Assembly (NCBI GenBank): GCA_018666155.1
Contig: JABJAH010000003.1
Span: 38,299-102,298 of the forward strand
DNA: 64,000 nucleotides
Direction: 5' to 3'
Source of the DNA: Rhodospirillaceae bacterium
GTDB taxonomy: Bacteria > Pseudomonadota > Alphaproteobacteria > Rhodospirillales > Rhodospirillaceae
Position numbers and translations under genes: made by a program. Shown in pieces: positions 19,689 to 28,381 of the stretch. A model generated the notes under the pieces. It did not search any database, was not told the DNA's origin, and saw nothing but the letters and a program-made list of their open reading frames with translations. The first letter of the stretch is position 1, and the number at the start of each line of letters is the position of its first letter.

Positions 19689-21412
19689 GATGGGGTACCG
19701 CCACCAAAGTGCTTTGCTCGCGTTTGCTCAACGTCGTGATACAGCAGGGTGCTGGTCAGCGGATCGAGCCCACCAGACTCCTGAACAATCACATCAACCA
19801 CGACCGCCTTATCATTGATTATAAAGGCTTTATCGAGGGTTGATTCGAGTTCCCCAACGGCCTCCACTCTAAACCCGGCAGCGCCAAAGCCCTGGGCAAC
19901 GGTGTCGTATCGGGTATCAGCAAAATGGGCATTGATGGTCCGCCCGACTTGATGGGGCTGGGTGTGAATTTCATTACCCCAGCCGCCGTTATTGGAGATG
20001 ACGCAGAGGAAGGGCAAGTCTGCTTTGGCCGCTGAATCGAGTTCGGCGCAATAGAACCCAAAGGCCCCATCGCCCGTCACCATCACGACCGGCCGTTCCG
20101 GTTTGCCAGTTTCGGTTGCGACCTCTTTCGCTCCAGCGACCGCGCCCAATGCCAAAGGTGTGCCCATACCCATGGACCCCAATGGCATGGTGTCCATATA
20201 GCCGCCGTCCGATGTATAGCGGGTTACGGCCCAGCTTCTGACCAGGATGGAGGCGCCATCCTGAATAAAGATCGCATCCTTGGGGAGACGGGCATTGACC
20301 GCGCGGGCGAGGCGGAGGGGATGGATGTGGTCTTCTTCATGGCCACTTTGCTCAATCGCGTCGAGGCGTTTTTGCAGGCTGTGTTTGACCCAGGAGGGAT
20401 CGTAGGGGTTTGCCGCTCGCGTCTTCAGTTCATTGAGGATCGCCTCAAGGGCGGTGCGAGAGTCAGCGACCAAGCCAACCTCAACCATCCGGTTGCGGCC
20501 GATTTCTTCGGCCTCAAGGTCGATCTGAATCATTTTGACTGATGGCGGGAAGCGTGGGCTTAAGCCGTAGCCGAATTTTTTGGCCATGCGAGCACCAGCC
20601 CAAATCACCAGATCGGCTTCATGGGCGGCAAATTGGGCGAGGGGCCAGCCCCAGCCAGTGTGATCATTTTCCGGGACTAGGCCTCGACCCAGGTTATGAG
20701 TGGCGACCGGGGTGCCGAGGTCTGTGAAGTTGCGCAGAACTGCTCCAGCCCCGGACCGAAAGGCTCCCGATCCGGCGATGATCAAGGGGCGCTTTGCCGC
20801 CTGAAGCAGATCTGTGGCTCTGACGACGTCCTCGGCGACTGGCGCGGGCCGAGGGTTTGGCGCCACCGGCGTATCCAAATCGACGCCGGGGTCGACGAGT
20901 TCTTTGAGGAAATCCTTGGGGACGGCCAAGACCACGGGGCCGGGACGCCCGGCTAGCGCTCTGCGGCAGGCGGCTTCCAGATACTCACCGAGACGCGCCG
21001 CGCTTTGCACGGTACGGGCCCATTTCGTCACCGGTTGGACCAAACCGAGGATGCCGTGGTCGAAATCAAGCTCGGGCTGGGTCCAGCTGTCTGGCTCACG
21101 CCCGACTAACACAACGACCGGCGAGCAGGCTTCAAACGCTTGCTGGAGGCCAGTAATCGCGTTGGGCATGCCTTGATCGACATTGACCATGGCGATGCCG
21201 ACCTTGCCGGTCACCCGCGAATAGCCGTCGGCAGCTCCGACTGTCGCGCTTTCGTGGCGGCTTGGTACGATACGAAAATCTGCTTTTTCGCATTCATCGA
21301 GCAATAGGGTCTGTGACGCGCCCGCCAAGGCGAAAACGGTCTTAACGCCAAAGCGCTCAAGCACCCGGCGCATTACGGCGGCGCCGGTGAGGCGGTTGGT
21401 CGGCGAATTCAT
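19685..21412 (-). CDS. Thiamine-diphosphate enzyme, acetolactate synthase/2-hydroxyacyl-CoA lyase-like
   Basis: This 575-residue enzyme has all domains of the thiamine-diphosphate decarboxylase/carboligase family. The pyrimidine domain (about 1-175) has the activating Glu54 in SRHESATVGAADGYSR. The middle domain is at about 200-335. The diphosphate domain (about 380-555) has GDGAFGFY at 447 and Asn474/475. It differs clearly in sequence from the partner gene just downstream, so the pair is not a recent duplication. Possible reactions include carboligation of 2-oxoacids or cleavage of 2-hydroxyacyl-CoA, and the sequence does not decide between them. It is divergent from the TRAP-type binding protein gene, with which it may share a control region of under 80 bases. 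Confidence 0.85.
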   Translation of the reverse strand: MNSPTNRLTGAAVMRRVLERFGVKTVFALAGASQTLLLDECEKADFRIVPSRHESATVGAADGYSRVTGKVGIAMVNVDQGMPNAITGLQQAFEACSPVVVLVGREPDSWTQPELDFDHGILGLVQPVTKWARTVQSAARLGEYLEAACRRALAGRPGPVVLAVPKDFLKELVDPGVDLDTPVAPNPRPAPVAEDVVRATDLLQAAKRPLIIAGSGAFRSGAGAVLRNFTDLGTPVATHNLGRGLVPENDHTGWGWPLAQFAAHEADLVIWAGARMAKKFGYGLSPRFPPSVKMIQIDLEAEEIGRNRMVEVGLVADSRTALEAILNELKTRAANPYDPSWVKHSLQKRLDAIEQSGHEEDHIHPLRLARAVNARLPKDAIFIQDGASILVRSWAVTRYTSDGGYMDTMPLGSMGMGTPLALGAVAGAKEVATETGKPERPVVMVTGDGAFGFYCAELDSAAKADLPFLCVISNNGGWGNEIHTQPHQVGRTINAHFADTRYDTVAQGFGAAGFRVEAVGELESTLDKAFIINDKAVVVDVIVQESGGLDPLTSTLLYHDVEQTRAKHFGGGTPS

Positions 21413-21487
21413 TAAACCTCCAAAAACGTGTCCAGCTTCAGTAAGTTAGGGCTCATATTGCTCAAACTCTACGGAATACTTTGCCCC

Positions 21488-22519
21488 ATGCGCATGCCAC
21501 AGCTCCATACATTAAGGCTGGCACTACTCTCTGTGTTCGCGACATGGGCGCTGTCTTCGACGGCGACCGAGGCCGAACCCATAACAGGCCGGATCGCGTC
21601 AAGCGCGCCAAAGGGATCGGTTTGGGATCGGCAGTGGGATCGATACAAGGTGGATTTCGCATCGCGCCCTGATCTGTTCGATTTGGATTATCATATTTAC
21701 GGCGAGCTTGGTGCATCGGAGCCGCTGCTTGGGGCGCTGAAGCGAGGACGGGTGCAATTCGTCGCCACGTCGCAGTCAGTGATCTCCACACAAATTCCTG
21801 AAGTGGCAGTCCTAAGTCTGCCTTACTTGTTCGAGAGCAAGGAAGAAGCGGATTACGTTTACGATTGTTGTATCCAAGACCTCTATCAGCCGCTGGTCGC
21901 CAACGAGAACTATGTCCTGCTGATGTTCGCGGAAGCGGGATGGTCTCACTTTTATTCAGATCGCCCCATTCGCGTGCCGTCGGATGTGAAAGGTTTGAGC
22001 ATCCGGGCTGCACAATCACCGGCCGTCGTTGGTTTCTTGCAGGAATTGGAGGCGGATACGGTTTTCCTGACCATGTCCGACGTGGTGCCATCGCTGCAGA
22101 CTGGGATGGTCAATGGCGGATTTGGGGCCATTACCTGGCACATGGGCGCGACCCGTGAAGACGCGCCGCATTTCACATTGACTGGGCATGTTTATGAAAC
22201 CGGACTGTTTTTGGTGAACAAGCAATGGTGGGACGGTTTCACCGACGAGCATCGGGCACTCATGATCGAGGCCTTTGAGGGCTTTGAACGTCAGCGCGTT
22301 GAAGTGAGGCAAGACCAGGACGCTGAAATCGCCCGTTTGATTGCTGAAGGCGACCCAGTTTACGAGCCGACACCCAAAGAGCGGGCCCTCTGGATCGCAG
22401 TGGGCCAGGCGAGCCATGCGGCGGTGCTTGATGAAATCGGGGGTGAAGCGCAGCCAATTTATGATCGCATCATGGCAGCAAAGATGCACTTCCAAGCAGC
22501 GCGGGTCGTTTCAGACTGA
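21488..22519 (+). CDS. TRAP-type C4-dicarboxylate-like solute-binding protein (DctP family)
   Basis: This is a periplasmic substrate-binding protein of the DctP family, which delivers carboxylate ligands to a DctQM membrane carrier. I prefer the ATG at 21488, which gives 343 residues and a signal peptide (LRLALLSVFATWALSSTATEA). A GTG at 21428 would add 20 residues. The family hallmark region DVKGLSIRAAQSPAVVGFL holds the arginine that binds the ligand carboxylate. TMSDVVPSLQTGMVNGGFG, the usual second signature, follows. No dctQ or dctM gene is nearby, so it is an orphan here. It either uses a carrier encoded elsewhere or serves as a sensor input. It is transcribed away from the thiamine enzyme genes. 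Confidence 0.88.
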   Translation: MRMPQLHTLRLALLSVFATWALSSTATEAEPITGRIASSAPKGSVWDRQWDRYKVDFASRPDLFDLDYHIYGELGASEPLLGALKRGRVQFVATSQSVISTQIPEVAVLSLPYLFESKEEADYVYDCCIQDLYQPLVANENYVLLMFAEAGWSHFYSDRPIRVPSDVKGLSIRAAQSPAVVGFLQELEADTVFLTMSDVVPSLQTGMVNGGFGAITWHMGATREDAPHFTLTGHVYETGLFLVNKQWWDGFTDEHRALMIEAFEGFERQRVEVRQDQDAEIARLIAEGDPVYEPTPKERALWIAVGQASHAAVLDEIGGEAQPIYDRIMAAKMHFQAARVVSD

Positions 22520-22742
22520 AGCGTGCGACGAGGGCCGAGGCCCGTCTGGTTCCATATAGGGCATATTTTCCTAGCGTAGTTAACCTAGGGTTGCGACCTG
22601 GCAGCCGTGTTAAAACTATCTAATTACCCCGCAAAATAAGGTCTTGCAGTTATATAGTTTTTAATCGAAAATACTTTCCGTTGTTACAATCCATGCAACT
22701 AAAAATACGCATGACGGTTCGCCAACCACGGGGAGCACACAA

Positions 22743-25112
22743 GTGCAAATCGCGTCGACAGAGAAAAGCGAGGTTGACGACGAGGGCGACATAGCAGAGG
22801 CCGACTCAATGGCCGGGCTCGCTCTATCCCCTGGTCAAATGAAGCAGTTCTTTGAGTTGGCTCCCTTTGCCGTCGCGATGTTCGATCGCGAAATGAAATA
22901 CCTCGCGCACAGCAAACGCTGGGCTCAAGCCTACGGCTTCGGCGACAAATCGCTTGTCGGCCAAAGCCAGTACGACCTGCTTCCAAATATGTCTGACGAA
23001 TGGCGGAACCGGTATGACAAATGTCTCTCCGGGACGGAGTTCGACACCCAAGAAAGTAAATATGTCGGCGCTGATGGAAAGGTGGTGTGGGTTAAGTGGC
23101 AGATGTCTCCATGGAAACAAGAAAACGGAGATATTGGTGGCGTCATTCTATTCTCCATCTTTGTGAATCAAGCGAAAACCAAAGAACGGGAATTAGAAAA
23201 GAACCAGAAATTTTTACGCACCGTCCTGGACAATGTCCAAGATGGCATTGTGGTGTGTGATGCCGACGGAAAACTGGTGCTGTACAACACAGAAACCTTA
23301 CACCTCTTCGGCATTCCAGATTCGTCGATCCCGTTTGAGCAGTGGAATGAATATTACAATCTATGTGACCCGAAAGATTTAATTCCGATCGGGCATGAGC
23401 AATCACCTCTAATACGCATCCTTAATGGAGAGAAGATTCTGGGCGAGGAGTTGGCTGTTGTCTCGAAAAGCGGCACAACAAAGATAGTCGTCGTGCGCGG
23501 CCAACCGATGTTCGATTCCGAAAACAACAAACTTGGCGCCGTGTTGTCGATGAATGACATCACGGATCGTAAGCGCATGGATAGGGCTTTGCGGCGTAGC
23601 GAAGCTCAGTTCCGTGGTGCTTTCCAAACATCGCCCCAAGGAATGGCTCTTATTTCGCCAACGGGGAATTGGCTGACGGCCAATAAGGCTCTTTGCGACG
23701 TTCTTGGGTATGATGAAAAAGAATTACTTGGCCAGGGTATTGAGAAGTTGACCCATCCCGATGATCTCGGTTCAGAGATTGAGGACGGTGGAAAAATGCT
23801 GGCGGGAGAAGAAACCACTATCCAGTTCGAGAAGCGCTATCTCCATAAGAGTGGCTCAACGATCTGGGCGCTGGTTTCTATAACCCTGGTGCGAGACGAA
23901 AATAACGAACCGATCCAGTTTGTGCTCCAAATGCTGGATTTGACTAAGCGGAAAGAAGTTGAGCAACAGCTGCTGCAATCCCAAAAACTTGAAGCCGTTG
24001 GACAGCTAACCGTTGGACTAGCCCACGATTTCAATAATCTGTTGGCCGTCAATCTAATCAGTCTTCAATTGCTTGAGCGGTCACACCAAGACGATGAAAA
24101 ATCTCTAAAGCGTATTCGTGCGGCGCTCAATGCAACGGAGCGCGGTGCTGAACTCACGCGTCGATTGCTCGCTTTCTCGCGCAAGCAGAACCTTGAAGAG
24201 AGAGTTATCGACGTCAATGGTCTGATCAACAACACCGAGGACCTGTTGAGCCGAACACTTGGCGGTGAAATAAAGTTTGAAACCCATACCGAGAATAAAC
24301 TCTGGCAGGTGAAGACGGACGAGAACCAACTTGAATCAGCTTTGCTGAACCTCGCCATTAATGCCCGTGATGCGATGCCCAATGGCGGTGACCTCACCAT
24401 CGAAACACAGAATGTAGAGCTCAACGAGGACTATGCGGGGACACATACCGAGGTCAAGGCCGGTCGCTACGTTCTGATTGCCGTGACTGATACAGGAACA
24501 GGAATTCCCAAAGACGTCATAGAGAAAGTGTTTCAGCCATTCTTTACGACCAAGGACATTGGGCAGGGGACCGGGCTAGGTCTGAGTATGGTCTACGGTT
24601 TTGTAAAGCAGTCAGAAGGGCACATTGAAGTCTACAGTGAGACCGGCATTGGCACGTCCATTAAACTGTACTTACCAGCGACTGACGTCGATGTGTCAGA
24701 TGGCTCAATAGCTGCGCTGCAGATTAGCGAAGACGCTATTGGTGGCGACGAAACGATTCTCGTGACGGAGGATGACCCGAACGTTCGAGAGTCAGTGAAA
24801 TTATTATTTGAGAGTCTGGGGTATACGGTCGTTACTGCAGAGGACGCCGCGACCGCGATCCGTGTGTTAGAAACGGATGCTGAGTTTGACCTCCTGTTTA
24901 GCGACATTGTCATGCCGGGCGGGATGAATGGTGTCGACCTCGTCGACAAAGCCAGAGACATTCGGCCTAATCTAAAAGTGCTCCTGACTTCGGGGTTTGC
25001 TGAAGCCGCGATTGCTAAGAGCGCCAAGCCGTTGCTGAGCACGGAGATTATCGGTAAGCCCTATCGCAGAGAGGACCTTGCGATAAAGGTGCGGGGGGTC
25101 CTCGATGGCTAA
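22743..25112 (+). CDS. Hybrid sensor histidine kinase with three PAS domains and a C-terminal receiver
   Basis: This is a cytoplasmic 789-residue kinase; I see no signal peptide or membrane helix. PAS-like domains lie at about residues 28-140, 148-275 and 285-400, the last two ending in the typical DITDRKRM and DLTKRKEV linkers. The HisKA domain has the phospho-acceptor His428 in GLAHDFNNLLA. The HATPase domain follows, with NLAINARDAMP, DTGTGIP and GQGTGLGLSMVYGFV. The receiver domain ends the protein, with DD near 680, phospho-acceptor Asp721 in FSDIVMPG, and the conserved Lys in GKPYR. The start is a GTG with GGGGAG eight bases upstream. The frame overlaps the next gene by 8 bases, so kinase and receiver-EAL protein are probably made together. 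The signal sensed is unknown. Confidence 0.93.
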   Translation: MQIASTEKSEVDDEGDIAEADSMAGLALSPGQMKQFFELAPFAVAMFDREMKYLAHSKRWAQAYGFGDKSLVGQSQYDLLPNMSDEWRNRYDKCLSGTEFDTQESKYVGADGKVVWVKWQMSPWKQENGDIGGVILFSIFVNQAKTKERELEKNQKFLRTVLDNVQDGIVVCDADGKLVLYNTETLHLFGIPDSSIPFEQWNEYYNLCDPKDLIPIGHEQSPLIRILNGEKILGEELAVVSKSGTTKIVVVRGQPMFDSENNKLGAVLSMNDITDRKRMDRALRRSEAQFRGAFQTSPQGMALISPTGNWLTANKALCDVLGYDEKELLGQGIEKLTHPDDLGSEIEDGGKMLAGEETTIQFEKRYLHKSGSTIWALVSITLVRDENNEPIQFVLQMLDLTKRKEVEQQLLQSQKLEAVGQLTVGLAHDFNNLLAVNLISLQLLERSHQDDEKSLKRIRAALNATERGAELTRRLLAFSRKQNLEERVIDVNGLINNTEDLLSRTLGGEIKFETHTENKLWQVKTDENQLESALLNLAINARDAMPNGGDLTIETQNVELNEDYAGTHTEVKAGRYVLIAVTDTGTGIPKDVIEKVFQPFFTTKDIGQGTGLGLSMVYGFVKQSEGHIEVYSETGIGTSIKLYLPATDVDVSDGSIAALQISEDAIGGDETILVTEDDPNVRESVKLLFESLGYTVVTAEDAATAIRVLETDAEFDLLFSDIVMPGGMNGVDLVDKARDIRPNLKVLLTSGFAEAAIAKSAKPLLSTEIIGKPYRREDLAIKVRGVLDG

Positions 25113-26313
25113 TTCACGCACAAAAAGCTCGAACCGGCTGCTGGTGATCGATGATGATCCTGGCATTCTCGAGGTCATCGAAGACGTGGCGACGGAGAAT
25201 GGCTACGAAGTTCTTTGTACCGACAACGCTGATGAATTTCGCCGGATTCTAAAATCCTTTGACCCGACCCTGATTTTTGTCGATCTGATTATTCCAGGCA
25301 CCGACGGGATTGAGTTGTTGCGAGAGTTGGGCGAAACGCGGTCCAAAGCGCCGATCGCGATGATGTCTGGCATGGATAGCAAAGTCCTGGCGACGGCACG
25401 GCGGTTGGGTGCTGATCACGGCCTCAAAATACTACCCGTCATCAGTAAGCCGGTCACCGTGGACGACCTCGAAGATCGTCTACACCAGGGCTGGCATGAG
25501 TCTCTCAATGTCACCAAAGACGCGTTGGCGCTGGCCATAAAGTCGGGCGAAGTGAAGCCCTATTATCAGGCTAAAGTGACACTCGCGGCCGATGGAAGTT
25601 TGCCAATCCATGGGGCGGAGGCCTTGGTGCGCTGGGCTCATCCCGACCGGGGTCTTCTTAGCCCCGTCTCATTTCTCGCGGTGGCTGAAAAGACCGGTCT
25701 TATTGAAGAACTGACGGACAAGGTCGTTTATTGCGCGATTGAGCAACTCAAAAGGCTCAACGATAAAGGCTTCGATATCTCCATCGCAGTCAACTTAGCG
25801 CCGCAACTTCTGACGGACCTTAAGCTCCCTGACAAAATTGTTGAGCGGCTCGCTCGGTTTGGAGCCTTGAGTAAGAATTTTGCTCTGGAGATCACTGAGA
25901 GCGCGGCGATGGCAGAAGGGGTGAATACCCTCGACATCCTAACCCGGTTCCGGGTCAAACAGATTGGCTTGTCGATGGATGATTTCGGCACAGGGTATTC
26001 GTCCCTGGTTGAACTCTATCGCATGCCATTCAGCGAGTTGAAGATTGATCAGTCTTTTGTTCTCGATATAGACGAAACGGAAGAAGCACGAATCATCGTC
26101 CGATCTCTGTGTGATTTGGCGAGAAACCTTGGCCTCACCACCTGCGCGGAGGGTGTGGAGACGCAGTCTGCGCTAGAGTATTTGCGTTCCGTTGGGTGCG
26201 ATAAAGCACAAGGGTTTCTTATTAGCGAAGCGGTTCCCGCCGATGAATTTATGGACTTCGTAGATACCTGGGATGATGGCCGGCGCTTAACCCAGATCGC
26301 GGTTGCGAGCTGA
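25105..26313 (+). CDS. Response regulator with receiver and EAL phosphodiesterase domains
   Basis: This 402-residue protein joins a receiver domain (residues about 12-125, phospho-acceptor Asp60, conserved Lys in ISKPV) to an EAL domain that hydrolyses cyclic di-GMP (about 135-390). The EAL signature is intact, with EAL at 172-174 in GAEALVRWAHP. AVNLAPQ, LEITES, DDFGTGYSSL, LKIDQSFV and CAEGVET also carry the metal- and substrate-binding residues. It therefore looks catalytically competent. There is no GGDEF domain. The ATG lies inside the end of the hybrid-kinase gene (8-base overlap), which makes it the likely cognate output of that kinase. A separate single-domain receiver gene converges on it, with only 2 bases between the stops. 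Confidence 0.93.
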   Translation: MANSRTKSSNRLLVIDDDPGILEVIEDVATENGYEVLCTDNADEFRRILKSFDPTLIFVDLIIPGTDGIELLRELGETRSKAPIAMMSGMDSKVLATARRLGADHGLKILPVISKPVTVDDLEDRLHQGWHESLNVTKDALALAIKSGEVKPYYQAKVTLAADGSLPIHGAEALVRWAHPDRGLLSPVSFLAVAEKTGLIEELTDKVVYCAIEQLKRLNDKGFDISIAVNLAPQLLTDLKLPDKIVERLARFGALSKNFALEITESAAMAEGVNTLDILTRFRVKQIGLSMDDFGTGYSSLVELYRMPFSELKIDQSFVLDIDETEEARIIVRSLCDLARNLGLTTCAEGVETQSALEYLRSVGCDKAQGFLISEAVPADEFMDFVDTWDDGRRLTQIAVAS

Positions 26314-26315
26314 GT

Positions 26316-26777
26316 TTACTTCTCCGCCGCTGACTGCAGCACCTGGCTCACTGTGGTTGTCAGCTTTTCCAAACTGACAGGCTTCGCAAGGAAACCGCTG
26401 ACCCCAAGTTCTTTAGCCTTCTTAACCAGCGGAATATCGCCGCGCCCCGTAATCATTATAAACGGGATGTCGGGACTGATCGTCTTAACGTCGCCGTCGC
26501 GAATAGTCTTGAGCAATTGCAGGCCGTTCATTGGGGCCATGTGGCAATCAGATATAATGAGGTCGTACTGAGCCTGTTTCATTGAGAGCCGGGCGAGGGC
26601 GTCTTCACCGTTGTTGGCTCTTTGAATGTATTGGGCGCCGCAGGTCCGCAACGCGTCACTGAGAATGTCTCTTATACCCTCTTCGTCATCGACGATTAGG
26701 AATCCGAGTGATGAGTAGTCATTCTCTCGGTCACGAACTGATGATGACCAGCCTAAATTGGGACGCGTTTTTTTCAT
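26316..26777 (-). CDS. Single-domain response regulator (CheY-like)
   Basis: This 153-residue protein consists of a receiver domain with a 24-residue polar N-terminal extension. Key residues are Asp30/Asp31 in FLIVDDEEG, phospho-acceptor Asp77 in LIISDCHMAPMNG, Thr in IMITGRG and Lys in FLAKPVSLEK. There is no output domain, so it may act as a phosphate shuttle or sink, or bind a partner. The start is uncertain. The ATG at 26777 lacks a clear ribosome-binding site, and a TTG at 26855 would add 26 residues of unconvincing sequence. Its 3' end nearly touches that of the receiver-EAL gene, which suggests that the three genes form one phosphorelay. Confidence 0.88.
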   Translation of the reverse strand: MKKTRPNLGWSSSVRDRENDYSSLGFLIVDDEEGIRDILSDALRTCGAQYIQRANNGEDALARLSMKQAQYDLIISDCHMAPMNGLQLLKTIRDGDVKTISPDIPFIMITGRGDIPLVKKAKELGVSGFLAKPVSLEKLTTTVSQVLQSAAEK

Positions 26778-27046
26778 GTTTTTAATTTTTGTGGATGTCA
26801 GTCGATCAATAACAAAAGGTATGCAAGTGATATTGGCTGCGTCCCCAGGTTGCAACTTAGAATATAGTCGAAACTAAATAAAAACCAATAAATCAGAGGG
26901 TGTTTCTGCGTCTAAGTCTTCAACCCAATTCCCACGAAAGCAGTGGGGTTTCTTTGGGCACGATTGAGCGTTTCATGGACACCCGCCCAACCATTGCCTA
27001 AATTGCGCGGCAGTCTTGATCACAACTCAAATTTCCGAGGTTTTTC

Positions 27047-28381
27047 ATGCGGTTGTCCCGCACTTTCATTCCCACACTCAAAGAAACGCCAGCTGAGGCG
27101 AAGATCGCCTCCCATCGCCTGATGCTGCGGGCTGGCCTTGTCCGTCAACACGCCGCCGGTATCTACAACTGGTTACCCATGGGGACCCGGGTCCTCCGGA
27201 ATATCGAGCAGATCGTTCGCGAAGAGCAAAACGACGCCGGAGCTCAGGAAGTCATCATGCCGACGATCCAGTCGGGTGACCTGTGGAAGGAAAGTGGGCG
27301 TTACGACGACTACGGACCAGAGATGCTCCGGATTAAGGATCGTCATGACCGTGACATGCTGTATGGCCCGACCCACGAAGAGGTGGTCACGGATATTTTT
27401 CGCAATAATGTGCGGAGCTACAAAGACCTGCCGTTGAATTTATATCAAATTCACTGGAAATTCCGCGACGAGGTCCGGCCCCGGTTTGGTGTCATGCGTG
27501 GCCGCGAATTCCTCATGAAGGATGCCTATTCCTTCGATTTGACCTACGAAGCGTCGCGGCACACCTACAATCAGATGTTTGTCGCCTACCTGCGTACATT
27601 TGCGCGCATGGGCCTTCAAGCGATTCCGATGAAAGCCGATCCGGGCCCCATCGGTGGCGATTTGAGCCACGAATTCATCGTTCTGGCCGAGACCGGCGAG
27701 AGTGCGGTGTATTGCCACAAGGCCCTGCTGCGTAAGCCAATTCCTTTGGTTGTGGACTACGCCTCGAACCTGCAGCCTATCGTCGACGATTGGACGAGTG
27801 AATATGCAGCCACCGACGAGGAACACGACGAGGCCAAAGCCGAGGAGTTGGGGGACGATTTGATCTCCGCGCGGGGCATTGAAGTCGGTCACATCTTCCA
27901 TTTTGGCAAAAAGTACTCAGAGCCCATGGGGGCGCAGGTCGCGTCACCCAAAGGCGAGATGGTGACACCGTTCATGGGTAGTTACGGTATTGGTGTATCT
28001 CGTCTGGTCGGCGCCATTATTGAGGCATGTCACGATGACGATGGAATTATTTGGCCTGATACTGTCGCGCCTTATCGCATCGGTTTGATCAATTTGAAAG
28101 TCGGGGATCCCGGCACGGATAAGGTCTGTTCTGACCTCTATGCCAAGTTCCACGAGATCGGCATGAGCACCTTGTACGACGATCGCGACGAGCGGGCTGG
28201 GGTGAAGTTTTCTAATATGGATTTGATTGGACTGCCCTGGCAGCTGATCGTTGGGCCAAAGGGCATTAAAGAAGGAACGGTGGAATTGAAGCGGCGCGCC
28301 ACCGGCGAACGGCAGAGCCTGCCCTTGGATAGTGTGCTTTCGACCCTGACTGGCTCCCAGCCTGAAACAGGGTTCGGCTGA
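27047..28381 (+). CDS. proS: Prolyl-tRNA synthetase, short alphaproteobacterial type
   Basis: This class II aminoacyl-tRNA synthetase charges tRNA-Pro. At 444 residues it lacks the roughly 180-residue editing insertion of the long bacterial form, as is usual in Alphaproteobacteria, so proline-tRNA mischarged with alanine would need another editing factor. Motif regions seen include [36 protein letters not shown] and [18 protein letters not shown]. The C-terminal anticodon-binding domain (about 345-430) has [17 protein letters not shown] ribosome-binding site lies about seven bases before the ATG. Its stop overlaps the lolC start by one base (TGATG). The 269-base gap upstream contains no gene that I can see. 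Confidence 0.97.
   Translation: MRLSRTFIPTLKETPAEAKIASHRLMLRAGLVRQHAAGIYNWLPMGTRVLRNIEQIVREEQNDAGAQEVIMPTIQSGDLWKESGRYDDYGPEMLRIKDRHDRDMLYGPTHEEVVTDIFRNNVRSYKDLPLNLYQIHWKFRDEVRPRFGVMRGREFLMKDAYSFDLTYEASRHTYNQMFVAYLRTFARMGLQAIPMKADPGPIGGDLSHEFIVLAETGESAVYCHKALLRKPIPLVVDYASNLQPIVDDWTSEYAATDEEHDEAKAEELGDDLISARGIEVGHIFHFGKKYSEPMGAQVASPKGEMVTPFMGSYGIGVSRLVGAIIEACHDDDGIIWPDTVAPYRIGLINLKVGDPGTDKVCSDLYAKFHEIGMSTLYDDRDERAGVKFSNMDLIGLPWQLIVGPKGIKEGTVELKRRATGERQSLPLDSVLSTLTGSQPETGFG

Noticed and set aside
21462..22091. A 209-codon open frame on the minus strand across the TRAP binding protein gene
   Set aside because: The plus-strand product has a signal peptide and DctP signatures; the reverse product is low-complexity and Pro/Arg-rich.
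22520..22552. Hairpin-like GGGCC/GGCCC region after the TRAP binding protein gene as a terminator
   Set aside because: The stem is interrupted by a bulge and no T-run follows.
26938..26970. CCCAC/GTGGG hairpin with a following T-rich stretch before proS
   Set aside because: The stem has only five pairs and no gene on that strand ends near it, so I could not support a terminator.
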